DNA from: an uncultured Oscillibacter sp.
GTDB taxonomy: Bacteria > Bacillota > Clostridia > Oscillospirales > Oscillospiraceae
Assembly (NCBI RefSeq): GCF_900544955.1
Contig: NZ_UQXD01000004.1
Span: 30,423-94,422 of the forward strand
Direction: 5' to 3'
DNA: 64,000 nt
In this document: one piece after another, positions 16,398 through 25,800 of the stretch
Position numbering within the stretch: position 1 is the first letter of the stretch
Layout of the letters: each line of letters opens with the position of its first letter
The notes under the pieces: model-generated
What the model was told of the DNA's origin: nothing
Seen by the model: the letters and a program-made list of their open reading frames with translations, nothing else
The model's database searches: none
Made by a program: the position numbers and the translations under genes

Positions 16398-19091
16398 GTG
16401 AATGATTTTCGCCCGGATCCCGACGCCCTGTTAGACAATATGGCGCGGGCAAGTTCTAAGCCATCCGACGGCAGGCTGAAAATATTTTTTGGATACGCCG
16501 CCGGCGTGGGCAAGACCTACGCCATGCTGGAGGCCGCCCACCGGGCCAAGGCCGCCGGACTGGACGTGGTGGCCGGATACATCGAACCGCATACCCGGCC
16601 GGAGACCATGGCGCTGCTGGACGGGCTGGAGGTCCTCCCGCCCCGGAAGATTCCCTATAAGGGGATGGAGCTGCGGGAATTTGATTTGGACGCCGCCCTT
16701 GCCCGCCGCCCCCAGCTTTTGCTGGTGGACGAGCTGGCCCACACCAACGCCGAGGGCTGCCGCCACCTCAAGCGGTATCAGGATGTGCAGGAGCTGCTGC
16801 GCTCCGGTATCGACGTTTATACGACGGTCAATGTCCAGCATCTGGAGAGCCTGAACGATGTGGTGGCCTCCATCACCGGTGTGGTCGTCAGCGAGCGGAT
16901 CCCCGACTCCGTGTTTGACTCCGCCGCCCAGGTGGAGGTGGTGGACCTGGAGCCCGCCGATCTGCTGGAGCGGCTTCAGGCGGGGAAAATCTACCGCCAG
17001 CGTCAGGCTGCCCAGGCTATGGGCCACTTCTTTACGGAAAAAAACCTGGCCGCCCTGCGTGAGATCGCCCTGCGCAGAACGGCGGACCGGCTGGAGCGGG
17101 TACCGGGGGATTCGGATGTATCCAGACCCAGGGCGGGGGAGCACATCCTGATCTGCCTCTCCGGCGCCCCCTCCAACGCCAAGGTCATCCGTACCGCGGC
17201 CCGGATGGCGGAGGCCTTCCACGGGGCCTTTACCGCCCTGTTTGTGGAAACGCCGGACTTTCAGAACCAGAGTGAACCGGAACGGCGGCAGCTGCGGGCC
17301 AATCTGCGCCTGGCGGAGGAGCTGGGCGCCCGGATCACTACGGTATACGGGGACGACCCGGTGGTGCAGATCGCGGAGTACGCCCGGGTGGGAGGCATCA
17401 CAAAGATCGTGCTGGGCCGCAGCCCGGTGAAACGCGGTCTGCTGCGCCAGTCCAACACGCTCATGGACCGTCTCAATGAATTGGCCCCCGGACTGGACAT
17501 CTACATCATCCCCGACGGCGCTGTTTCCTCACCGGGCGGGAGAGGCCGCTCCATAAAGCGGATCCAGGAGCGTTTTACATTGGCGGACACCATGAAGACA
17601 CTGGGCATCCTGGCCCTCTGCACCGCCGTGGGCTACGGGTTTAGGGAGCTGGGCTTCAATGCCGCCAACATGATCATGGTCTATATCCTGGGGGTGCTGG
17701 GAGTCGCTATGGTGACCACAGGGCGCGCATACAGCCTGATGGCCTCCCTGCTCTCCGTGCTGGTATTTAATTTCTTCTTTACCTACCCCTATTTCACTCT
17801 GATGAGCGATCCCAGCTATCTCGCAACCTTCGCCGTCATGTTCGTGGTGGCCCTGCTGGGCAGCTCCCTGACCACCCGCATCAAGCGGCAGGCGGTCCAG
17901 AGCGCCGGTAAGGCCTACCGGACCGAGGTGCTGCTGGAGACCAGCCGGCAGCTGCAAAAGGCGGAGGACGCCGAGGCCATCCTGACCGTGACCGCCACCC
18001 AGCTTGGCAAGCTGCTGGAGCGTGGGCTTTTGCTCTATCCTGTGGGTGAGGACGGCGCCCTCCGGGAGGTGAAGCAATACCCCTATGGGGAGGCGGAGGA
18101 CCTTGCGGCTTGCGCTGGGCCGCCGGAGCGGGCGGTAGCCGAGTGGGTGCTCAAGAACAACAAACACGCCGGCGCCACCACGAACACCCTGCCCAGCGCC
18201 AAATGCCTTTATATGGCGGTCCGGGGCTCGGAACGGGTGCTGGCCGTGGCCGGAGTCCCCATTCCAAAGGAGCATGGGCTGGAGGCCTTTGAAAAGAATC
18301 TGATGGTGGCCATCCTGGACGAGTGCGGCCTGGCGTTGGAGAAGGATGCCATGGTCCGGTCCAAGCAGCAGATGGAGGAGTCCGCCCGCCAGGAGGCCCT
18401 ACGAGCCAACCTGCTCCGGGCCATCTCCCACGACCTGCGCACCCCCCTGACCAGCATTTCGGGGAACGCCGGCATTCTCATGGAAAACAGCGAGGTGTTG
18501 GACCGAGAGAAGCGTCTTCGTCTTTATACATCCATCTATGACGACTCCATGTGGCTCATCAATCTGGTGGAGAACCTGCTGTCCATCACCCGGATGGAGA
18601 ATGGAACCATGAAGCTGAACATTCAGCCGGAGCTGCTGGACGATGTGTTTCAGGAGGCCCTGTCTCATTTGGACCGCAACGCGCCCAAGCACCATATCGC
18701 CGCAGAGCTGGCCGACGACCTGCTGATGGCTGATATGGACGCCCGGCTCATTGTCCAGGTGGTCATCAATATGGTCAACAACGCCATCAAATACACTCCG
18801 GATGGTTCCCACATCACGTTGTCCGCCAAGCCTTTTGGTGGGCAGGTGCTGGTGAAGATCTCGGACGACGGCCCGGGCATTCCAGACGCGGCCAAGGGCA
18901 AGCTTTTTGATATGTTCTACACGGCGGACAACACCCGAGGGGACGGGCGCCGGGGTCTGGGCCTGGGACTGTCCCTTTGTAAGTCCATCGTGACCGCTCA
19001 TGGAGGTGTCATCGCCGTGACCGACAACGAACCCCATGGGGCTTGTTTCTGCTTTACATTACGCGCTTCGGAGGTGAATACCCATGAATAA
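16398..19091 (+). CDS. kdpD: Sensor histidine kinase of the Kdp system
   Basis: 897 residues from GTG 16398 behind AAAGGGAGG; an ATG at 16356 lies in the promoter. Domains in order: KdpD N-terminal domain with Walker A GYAAGVGKT at residues 32-40 and a LLVDELAHTN Walker B; a universal-stress-like domain (about 250-370) with SNAKVIRTAARMAEAFHG and FTALFVET; four membrane helices of the DUF4118 type (about 395-490); a GAF-like region; HisKA with H in AISHDLRTPLTS (about 676); HATPase_c with NAIKYTPDG, DDGPGIP and GLGLGLSLCKS. It senses K+ limitation and phosphorylates KdpE. The stress domain in Firmicutes can bind c-di-AMP, but its expected S-x-S start reads SGA here. Confidence 0.96.
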   Translation: MNDFRPDPDALLDNMARASSKPSDGRLKIFFGYAAGVGKTYAMLEAAHRAKAAGLDVVAGYIEPHTRPETMALLDGLEVLPPRKIPYKGMELREFDLDAALARRPQLLLVDELAHTNAEGCRHLKRYQDVQELLRSGIDVYTTVNVQHLESLNDVVASITGVVVSERIPDSVFDSAAQVEVVDLEPADLLERLQAGKIYRQRQAAQAMGHFFTEKNLAALREIALRRTADRLERVPGDSDVSRPRAGEHILICLSGAPSNAKVIRTAARMAEAFHGAFTALFVETPDFQNQSEPERRQLRANLRLAEELGARITTVYGDDPVVQIAEYARVGGITKIVLGRSPVKRGLLRQSNTLMDRLNELAPGLDIYIIPDGAVSSPGGRGRSIKRIQERFTLADTMKTLGILALCTAVGYGFRELGFNAANMIMVYILGVLGVAMVTTGRAYSLMASLLSVLVFNFFFTYPYFTLMSDPSYLATFAVMFVVALLGSSLTTRIKRQAVQSAGKAYRTEVLLETSRQLQKAEDAEAILTVTATQLGKLLERGLLLYPVGEDGALREVKQYPYGEAEDLAACAGPPERAVAEWVLKNNKHAGATTNTLPSAKCLYMAVRGSERVLAVAGVPIPKEHGLEAFEKNLMVAILDECGLALEKDAMVRSKQQMEESARQEALRANLLRAISHDLRTPLTSISGNAGILMENSEVLDREKRLRLYTSIYDDSMWLINLVENLLSITRMENGTMKLNIQPELLDDVFQEALSHLDRNAPKHHIAAELADDLLMADMDARLIVQVVINMVNNAIKYTPDGSHITLSAKPFGGQVLVKISDDGPGIPDAAKGKLFDMFYTADNTRGDGRRGLGLGLSLCKSIVTAHGGVIAVTDNEPHGACFCFTLRASEVNTHE

Positions 19092-19800
19092 ACCACAGAT
19101 TTTAGTGGTGGAGGATGACGCGGCGGTGGGAAACCTGATCGCCACCACCCTGGAGACACAGAACTACCAGTATCACCGGGCCAAGACCGGTGCCGGTGCC
19201 GTTCTGGACGCCCTGTCCTACCGCCCGGACGTGATGCTGCTGGATTTAGGACTGCCCGATATGGACGGGGTGGATATCATCAAAAAGATCCGCTCCTGGA
19301 GCAATATGCCCATCATCGTGGTCTCCGCCCGCAGTGAGGACAGCGATAAGGTGGCCGCCCTGGATGCGGGGGCGGACGACTATCTCACCAAGCCCTTCTC
19401 GGTGGACGAGCTGCTGGCCCGCCTGCGGGTGGCCCTGCGCCGAGTCCGGTACGACGGCGAAAAGACCAGCCAGGAAGCCAGCGTTTACGAAAACGGCGGG
19501 CTGAGGATCGACTACGCCGCAGGCTGCGCCTACCGGGACGGGATGGAGATCCATCTGACCCCCATCGAGTATAAGCTGCTGTGCCTGCTGGCAAAAAACA
19601 CGGGGAAGGTGCTGACCCATAACTACATCCTCAACGAGGTGTGGGGGAGCCCCGCTGCCTCGGACACGCCGTCTCTCCGGGTGTTCATGGCGACCCTGCG
19701 CAAAAAGCTGGAGGCCGACCCCAGCCACCCTCAATTCATTCAGACCCACATCGGCGTGGGCTATCGGATGCTGCGGCAGAGCAGGGAGAGCGAGGTGTAA
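19084..19800 (+). CDS. kdpE: Kdp response regulator, OmpR family
   Basis: 238 residues; starts inside the last codons of kdpD (8-base overlap), implying coupled translation. Receiver domain: acidic pair EDD at 10-12, phospho-acceptor Asp in DVMLLDLGLPDMDG near 55, Thr/Ser in VVSAR, Lys in TKPFSVDE. C-terminal winged helix with LTPIEYKLLCLLAKNTGKVLT and THIGVGYRM. It activates kdpFABC; the matched TTAA arrays upstream of kdpF and kdpD are its likely sites. Confidence 0.95.
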   Translation: MNKPQILVVEDDAAVGNLIATTLETQNYQYHRAKTGAGAVLDALSYRPDVMLLDLGLPDMDGVDIIKKIRSWSNMPIIVVSARSEDSDKVAALDAGADDYLTKPFSVDELLARLRVALRRVRYDGEKTSQEASVYENGGLRIDYAAGCAYRDGMEIHLTPIEYKLLCLLAKNTGKVLTHNYILNEVWGSPAASDTPSLRVFMATLRKKLEADPSHPQFIQTHIGVGYRMLRQSRESEV

Positions 19801-20030
19801 GGAGTACCGGCGAGAGGCAAAAGCAAAATAAACGTACTGGAGAACCTATTCCTTGCCTGACAGGCAACGGTATCCCTCAAGATATGTAGGAATCTAATCG
19901 GCTGAACTTTGATTGTCGGTACTACATAACATTAGGCAGTATATCAGTTTACAAATGATTGATAATTGCATCCTTTACAAAGCTTTGAATGGGTATATTA
20001 ATAAATACATAGAGATTTTACCGGCTTGAC
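19801..20030. other. AT-rich non-coding spacer, possible promoter for downstream RNA
   Basis: Noticeably lower GC than its surroundings. It holds a TTGCCTG/CAGGCAA dyad near 19853-19867 and TTTACA at 19974-19979, followed 17 bp later by ATTAAT (part of TATATTAATAAA). That is a plausible promoter for the structured region that follows. No gene on either strand. Confidence 0.4.
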
Positions 20031-20707
20031 TTAACAAAACCGGAAGGCGGTGGGCATAGATACCGTGCGGCAATCCTGGTATGTGCGTCCAGCCACCTAT
20101 AGCCGCGGGCGCGCCGTTGTGTGGATGTCAGTAGGACAGCATCCCAAAGCCCGAGAGACTTGATCGGTGGTCTGTGCTGTAATTGGTCAGAGATAAAATG
20201 GGACGGCGGAGGCACCCGCCGCACCCAGCGGAGCGAACGCTCCGTGCATGGTATGATTTTGTCCGTTCTTGCTGATGGGGATGCCCGTTTAACGGGTGGG
20301 TCGTGCGGCTCCCCGCCGCCTCTTGCCGGAGGTCGCAGGCAAGCGATCCACCTTGCATCCATCCGCCGGTGTGTGCGTCTGAGTCGGCGGTCGGGAATGG
20401 ATGTGGACCGGAATGACTGACGAACCCGTCAAGGGGTGAGGTATGCCCAGATACCGAGAATAGTCAGTTCTAGTGTGTTGGGCAGATGGGGCAGACATAT
20501 TTTGCCTGTTCAGGGATGCGGACCCTCTTGAAGCCGCCCTGCCTAAATCGCCTGACACCGGAACCGATGGCCGCCTTTCAAACCGGCGCCTGTACGGGCC
20601 GTTTTTGGCCCAACTCTGGAACACACCGATCGGCGTACTGCATCATGGAGTCGAATACGGACCCATTGGGCCTGAAAACAAGTGACGATTTGTTTTCAGG
20701 CCTTTTT
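20031..20707 (+). ncRNA. Candidate large structured non-coding RNA
   Basis: No protein-like frame on either strand, but many perfect stems: CGGCGG/CCGCCG 20204-20221; CGGAGC-GAAC-GCTCCG 20229-20244; CTTGCC/GGCAAG 20322-20343; a nested pair CATCCAT/ATGGATG (20356-20362 with 20397-20403) enclosing CCGCCG/CGGCGG (20363-20390); ACTGAC/GTCAGT (20416-20421 with 20463-20468) enclosing GGTAT/ATACC (20440-20455); GGGCC/GGCCC 20596-20611. It ends in an intrinsic terminator, which fixes the strand. Size (about 650-700 nt) and stem density recall large RNAs such as ROOL, GOLLD and OLE, but I cannot match it to any of them. The 5' end is approximate. Confidence 0.6.
20669..20707 (+). terminator. Intrinsic terminator of the structured RNA
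   Basis: 13-bp perfect stem GGCCTGAAAACAA/TTGTTTTCAGGCC (20669-20681 with 20690-20702), 8-base loop, T5 tail. No protein gene lies upstream within 850 bp, so a non-coding transcript must end here. Confidence 0.85.
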
Positions 20708-20734
20708 GCGTCCAGAATCAAGGAGCAATGCCCG

Positions 20735-21185
20735 GCGCGATGCGCAACGGCTGGGGACCTGTCACCCCACAGCCGCCAAGGGCGCCCGAAAGGAGCACCG
20801 TTATGTCACATGCAACATCCAGTTTTCGTTTCCTCGGGCCGGCCACGACAGCCGGCCAGCCTCACCACCGGCAGGGTGGGGCTCCCCGTTCACCTCTATG
20901 CCCACCGCACTGCCGGAGGTGGGTTCACAGACGCCGGCAGCATTCTGCCCCTTACCCAAGGGCGCGCATCCGCCGCGGGAGCCTTTCTCCCGCCCGCTTA
21001 AAGCGGGTATGCGGTGAGCATACTCAACGGTCCAACAGAGACAGGTTCCCGATTCTGAGCCTGTGGACATAGCGAAAGCCAGATATACCAGGGTCTGAGG
21101 AGGCCGTAAGCTGGGAACTTGTCGCTGCGTCGGACGGAAAACCGCCGGAAATCCTTCGGCGCGCCAATGGGCAAGCTGCGTCCTT
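20735..21185 (+). ncRNA. Second structured region upstream of recombinase remnant
   Basis: No credible gene. Strong stems: GGCCGGC/GCCGGCC (20837-20843 with 20851-20857); GCGGGAG-CCTTT-CTCCCGC (20975-20993) and CCCGC/GCGGG (20993-21007), both enclosed by CGCAT/ATGCG (20965-20969 with 21009-21013), a three-way-junction layout; CCCACC/GGTGGG near 20901-20923; GCTG-GGG/CCCC-ACAGC near 20750-20773. It ends at a TCCTTTTT run at 21181-21188, just before the recombinase start. Strand is inferred from that run. It may be a second RNA or a continuation of the first. Confidence 0.45.
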
Positions 21186-21195
21186 TTTAGAAAGG

Positions 21196-22086
21196 ATGTT
21201 GACTTTGTCAAACCAATATAACAACCTTCTCGCGCAGCTTGATAAGCTCTACCGGCACAACCGCCAGGGGAGCTTCCGCACCCGGCAGCGGTACTATGAG
21301 GCCATGCAGCGGTTCTGCCGCTTTCTGGCGGAGGAGTACTAGCTGGAGCGGCTGGCGAACCTCGCCCCCAAGCATATCTTCGCCTACGTGGACTCCCTCC
21401 AAGAGAAGGGCCGGACGGCCTCCACCATCAAAACCGACCTGTCCGCCATCCGCTTCTTCCACGACCTGATCCCTACGCCCCGCTATGAGCTGCCGGACAA
21501 CGACGCCCTGATGCTTCAGCGACGCAGCTTCGGCGACGTGGACCGCACCTGGAGCCACCCGGAGTTCAACCGCATGCTGGCTTGTGCGCTGGATGCGGGA
21601 CGGGAGGACTACATTACGATCCTCTATCTAAGCCGTTACGCCGCCCTGCGCATCCACGAGTGCTTCCGCACCGATACCGCCACGGCTGCAAAAGCTATAA
21701 AAGAAAACGCCCTCACCATAAAGGGTAAGGGCAGACTGGTGCGGACAGTACTGCTAAATGATAGTCTGTTGTATCGTCTTCGGCTTCACCTGGAGCACAC
21801 AGAGCGGGGCCATAAGCTCTTTGTCCCTGACAGGGAGCTGACCCATGCGGCCATCAAGGAACCCCAGGCGTTCATCTATCAGAACCGGGAACGGGTCCAG
21901 GCCCCGGATTCCTGTCGCCCCATAACCTTCCACGGCCTACGCCACACCCGGGCGGCGGAGTGGTATCAGCAGTTTATCCAGGAGGGCAACGCCCGGTGGG
22001 CGGTGGCAAAGCTGTTGGGCCACGGCAGGGACGACGGGACCCGCGTCTACCTTGCCTCTCTGAAAAGGGGCGGCGGACATGGATAA
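21196..22086 (+). pseudogene. Tyrosine recombinase interrupted by an amber codon
   Basis: About 296 codons from ATG 21196 (AGAAAGG upstream) with one in-frame TAG at 21340-21342, codon 49. The frame before it has an N-terminal SAM-like core-binding segment (SFRTRQRYYEAMQRFCRFL). After it the fold continues without further damage. All catalytic motifs are present: Arg in YAALRIHECFR, HGLRHTR, and LLGHGRDDGTRVYLAS with the terminal Tyr. The amber replaces a likely Gln codon (CAG to TAG). Translation could restart at ATG 21388, which would lack most of the core-binding domain. Probably non-functional. It resembles island-borne XerC-like recombinases. Confidence 0.8.
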
Positions 22087-22278
22087 GCGCCCGTCTCCTA
22101 TGGCGAGCTCCCACTCACCCTGCATGTGGAGGACCTCATGCCTGTGCTGGACATCGGCAGGAACACCGCCTATGAGCTGGTGCGCTCTGGGCAAATCAGG
22201 AGCATCCGGGTCGGTCGACAGATCCGGATTCCCAAGGAGGCCCTGCTGGAATTCCTGTCGAAAGAAAGTTTACAATAG
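22085..22278 (+). pseudogene. Excisionase-like HTH protein, start region damaged
   Basis: The frame reads LPLTLHVEDLMPVLDIGRNTAYELV, SGQIRSIRVGRQIRIPKEAL and LEFLSKE, the compact MerR-like winged helix of Tn916-type excisionases (helix_turn_helix_17). The frame opens at a TAA at 22082-22084 without an ATG or ribosome site. An ATG at 22079 with good spacing is in another frame, so a 1-base indel near 22095-22100 probably separates start and body. It overlaps the recombinase end and precedes the integrase, the usual xis-int order. Confidence 0.6.
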
Positions 22279-22285
22279 CCCCTTT

Positions 22286-22340
22286 GACCGACCACCGTGA
22301 TGAGGTTACAATAGAACCACCTTATCACGGTGGATCGGTC
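22286..22340. promoter_or_regulatory. Long inverted repeat upstream of integrase
   Basis: GACCGACCACCGTGAT at 22286-22301 pairs with ATCACGGTGGATCGGTC at 22324-22340 with one extra base. The arms are separated by 22 bp and end 23 bp before the integrase ATG. No T run follows, so it looks like a protein-binding dyad or an RNA hairpin controlling int, not a terminator. Confidence 0.5.
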
Positions 22341-22363
22341 CAATACCCCGGAAAGGAGTCAAT

Positions 22364-22635
22364 ATGCCGCGCAAGACGAAGAAAAATGCGCAAGGGGCCG
22401 GGACCATCCGAAAACGATCTGACGGCCGCTGGGAGGCCAGATATACGACGGGCTTCGCCCCGGTGACCGGGCGACAGACACAGCGATCCATTTACGGTAA
22501 AACCCAGAAAGAAGTACGGGAGAGGCTTGCCGAGATCACCACGGAGCTGGACGACGGGACGTATATCGAACCCAGCCAAATGACCCTAGAGGAGTGGATG
22601 GCGATTTGGCTGGAAGACTACATGTTTGATAAAAA
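22364..22635 (+). pseudogene. Island integrase, 5' fragment
   Basis: First 90 codons of a tyrosine integrase of the Tn916/ICE type, starting at ATG behind GGAAAGGAGTCAAT. It has the Lys/Arg-rich arm-binding domain (MPRKTKKNAQGAGTIRKR, DGRWEARYTTGF) and the beginning of the core-binding domain (MTLEEWMAIWLEDYMFDK). The frame is cut at 22635 by the 9.6-kb insertion; the remainder is at 32244-33164. Joining the two halves at the ATAAAAA repeat gives an uninterrupted MFDKKWSTIKHYRAQ. Confidence 0.9.
22629..22635. repeat. Left ATAAAAA repeat of inner insertion
   Basis: ATAAAAA here and at 32237-32243, flanking the inner insertion. It could be a target duplication or the coupling sequence of a tyrosine-recombinase element, which favours AT-rich targets. 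Confidence 0.65.
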
Positions 22636-22796
22636 TTATAAAATTATTATGCTATTTCCGGTTAGCTTAATGAAAGCAAAAAAGGCTACAAAGCCGCATG
22701 GTTACTGGATTCTATGGCCCAGCGCCTTGTGTTATGGGTAGCGTTATTTCAGGCGAAATGGTGCCCGGATTGACAAATGAGGTTATGAGAAGATAA

Positions 22797-22835
22797 GGAA
22801 GGCGCTGCCGGGTTTTGTATCCCGCAGCGCCTTCC
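22797..22835 (-). terminator. Terminator of the BspA-like gene
   Basis: 12-bp stem GGAAGGCGCTGC/GCAGCGCCTTCC, extended by CGGG/CCCG, followed on the minus strand by TTATCTTCTC. It lies 13 bp after the stop codon of the surface-protein gene. Confidence 0.8.
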
Positions 22836-22847
22836 TTTGTGTATTTG

Positions 22848-25800
22848 CTATTCTTTTCTTGCCCCGTCCGGGCCGATCTCGTAGCCGTCAATTTTGGTAT
22901 TGACGGCCATAGCGCCGTCCGGGTAGAAGTAGTACCACTTGCCGCTGATTTCCTGCCAGCCCCCGGCTTGCATGAGGCCCGCAGCGTCGAAGTAGTACCA
23001 TGTGCCGTCAATCTGTTTCCAGCCGGTCACGGGCTTGTTGTTCTCATAGTACAACCATTTCCCGGCGTCGTTCTGCCCCCAGCCGCCAGCGGCGGCGGGC
23101 TCAATGACGATTTCCACGAAACGCCGCAGGACGGCGGCGGCCTCGGCGCGGGTGGCGGTGTCCTTGGGGCCGAAGCGGTGGCCGCCCTTGCCGTTCATAA
23201 TACCGGCTTGCTGAATGGCCTGTACCGCGTTTTTCATGCCGCTTGTGATCTGCCCCTCGTCCGCGAAAATCTCCGCCTCACGGGCCACGGGGAGGGTGTA
23301 CCCCAGCTTGTCGGCGTAACGCTGCATAATGGCCGCCATCTGTTCGCGGGTGATGGTGGCGTCGGGGCTAAAGGTCTTGTCCCCGGTGCCGTTCACAATG
23401 CCCTTGGAGGCCGCCCACTCCACATAGGGCGCGTAGTAGGCGGTGGCGGCAACGTCGGTGAACCGGCTGGAAGGATAGGCGGCGGGGTCTATCCCGGCCA
23501 GCCGTCCCAGCGCCACAACGAACATTCCCCGCGTGGTGGTGCCGTCCGGCGTAAAGGTGGTTTCCGCTGTGCCGGAGAACAGGCCCCGGCTTGCCACAAA
23601 GTCAATATCCGCTTTGGCCCAATGATTCACGGTGTCGGTAAAAGCCGGGGCGGGCCGGTGGCCCACGGCGTAAACGCTAAAATGCCCGGTGGAGGCGATC
23701 ACATTCCCGCTGTTCCTGTCATAGCTGGATTGATACAGCCATTCCGCGCCCTTGCCGTCCGCGCTGTAAACCAGATACAGGCTGCCGGTCTGCTCGGTGG
23801 CGGCGGGCTGATAGGCCAGCCCCACGGTGACGCGGCCCGCGCCGAAGCTGTCAACCGTGGCCGCCTTGCCGTCCGCGCCGGTGTAGCCCACGCTCAAACG
23901 GTAGGCGGGGCGGGAGCCGACAGCGGCCAGCGCGTCCCCGGCAAGGCCGGTTTCCCGCTTGGCGGTCAGGGTAATGTCGCCGGTGGCCTGTTTCTGAATC
24001 TCCACAAGGGCGGCAAGGTCAAATGTCATATCCACAACGCCGGTGTTCAAGGTGACATATTGCACCTTGGCGGCGATCAGCCGGTCAAGTGTGGCCCGCT
24101 GAATGACGATGGAAAAGCCGTCGTAGGTGGTGGACGTTTTCGCGTCGTACTGCACCGCAATCCCGTTTGTCTTGGCCCTGGCGTCCTTTCCGGCCTCGGA
24201 TATGGCCGACGCCGTGCGCCCGTCGTCCGGCTTGCCGGTGGCCGTGCCGTTCCCCACGGACACGGGCAGCTCGATCACGGCCAGTACGGGGTTATTGGGC
24301 TTCGGCGGTTCCGGGGTGGTGATGATATAATTTCGGTTGGTGCCGCCGTTGCTGCTGCTACCGCCTCCGCTGCTTGCCTTTTTGGTATATATCTCCGTCA
24401 GCACCGCGCTGCCCGCATATCCCGAAGCTGTGGCGTAGGCTTTGAGGGTGGTGCCCGCCGGCACGGAAATGGGCGCGGAATAGGTCTGCCGTGTGCCGCT
24501 TGTTGCCGGGTCGGAGCCGTCCAGCGTATAGTAGATGGTCGCCCCGCTGATGGCGCAGGTGAGGGTGACGGTCTGGGCCATGCTGTACGCCCCGCCCGCC
24601 GGGGTTGCCACCGGCGTTGCGGCCTGTTCCAGCTTTACCACTCCGTCTTTGCCCACGATGTATTCCCCGTCGGCAAAGACCGCCCGCGCCGGGACGTCTG
24701 GGTAATAGGAATTATAATCATATTCCAGCCGGTTCAGCCAATCCGCCGCGGGCTGGTCCTGCAACTCCAACAGGGCGTTGTTCCCCAGGCTAACCTTATG
24801 TCCGCCAGTCTGGGCGAAGGAACCTTCGGCCTCCAGCACGCTGTCTGGAGAGAGGAAAATGTCGCCGTCCACCGTCAGCCCTCCGGTAATCTTTGCGCTG
24901 GATGGAGATTCGATGCCAAGGTTCCCTTGCAGCGTAAAGCCGCCGCCGTTCAGGATCAGGCTGGCTGGCGCATAATCGTATGGGTCTGACGGAGAAACCA
25001 AAAGGGCGCCTATCCCAAATCCCGCTTTCACATCGCCCGTCAGGCGACCGCGAAAGACGCGGAGCGATGGGTCGGGGTAGGCCCAGTAAATCGCGATAGA
25101 GCCTCCGCCGGACAGCAGCAATTCCCGATCCCCTTGGGGATAAAGAAAGCAAGTAGTATTGTCTCGCCAACAATAATCCCCATCTCCCATAGCGGCCCCT
25201 TGCTGGGGCGGGGCGCCGTCGGCAAAGGCCAGTGTCAGATTGATGGGGTCAAAGGCGGCGCTGATACTGATGTTTTCTGACAGGGAAAAGGTAGTGGTTT
25301 GGGTATTGGCGGCTCCCGCAGGGAGGCCCGTCCATGCTTGGAAGGTATATCCGCTGTCCGGCTGGGCGGTCAGCTCCACCCTGTTTTTGCTCAAGTCAAA
25401 GGCCGTCAGCCATACCGTGCCGCCCGTTGCCGGGGTCACGGTCAGAGTATGACCGTCTTTTGTCGTGAATGAGGTGAACGGGTTATAGGAGCAGTACAGA
25501 GTTTGCAGGTTCGTCAGGTTCCCCAGCCCCTTCAATTCCGACAGCTGGTTACTGGCGCAGTACAGCATTTCTAGTTGCGTCAGTTTCCCCACGTCCAGCG
25601 TTCCCGACAAGCCTTTATCGGATAAGTGCAGGGAAGTAATCCTTTTCGGGGTGCCGCTGTCCCATTGTACCAATCTTGCCCTTTCCCAGCTTGCTGGGTC
25701 GTTCGCGTCCACGCCGGAAATGTTCTTTAATGTGGGGTGCGCGTCAAGAATTGCCTTGAACGCCGCCTCGTCGCCGTCATGGTGGCCGTCGCCGTCCAGG

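Noticed and set aside
20031..21185. RNase P RNA, tmRNA or a group II intron
   Set aside because: The conserved RNase P P4 motifs, the tmRNA tRNA-like end and a group II domain V were looked for by eye and not found.
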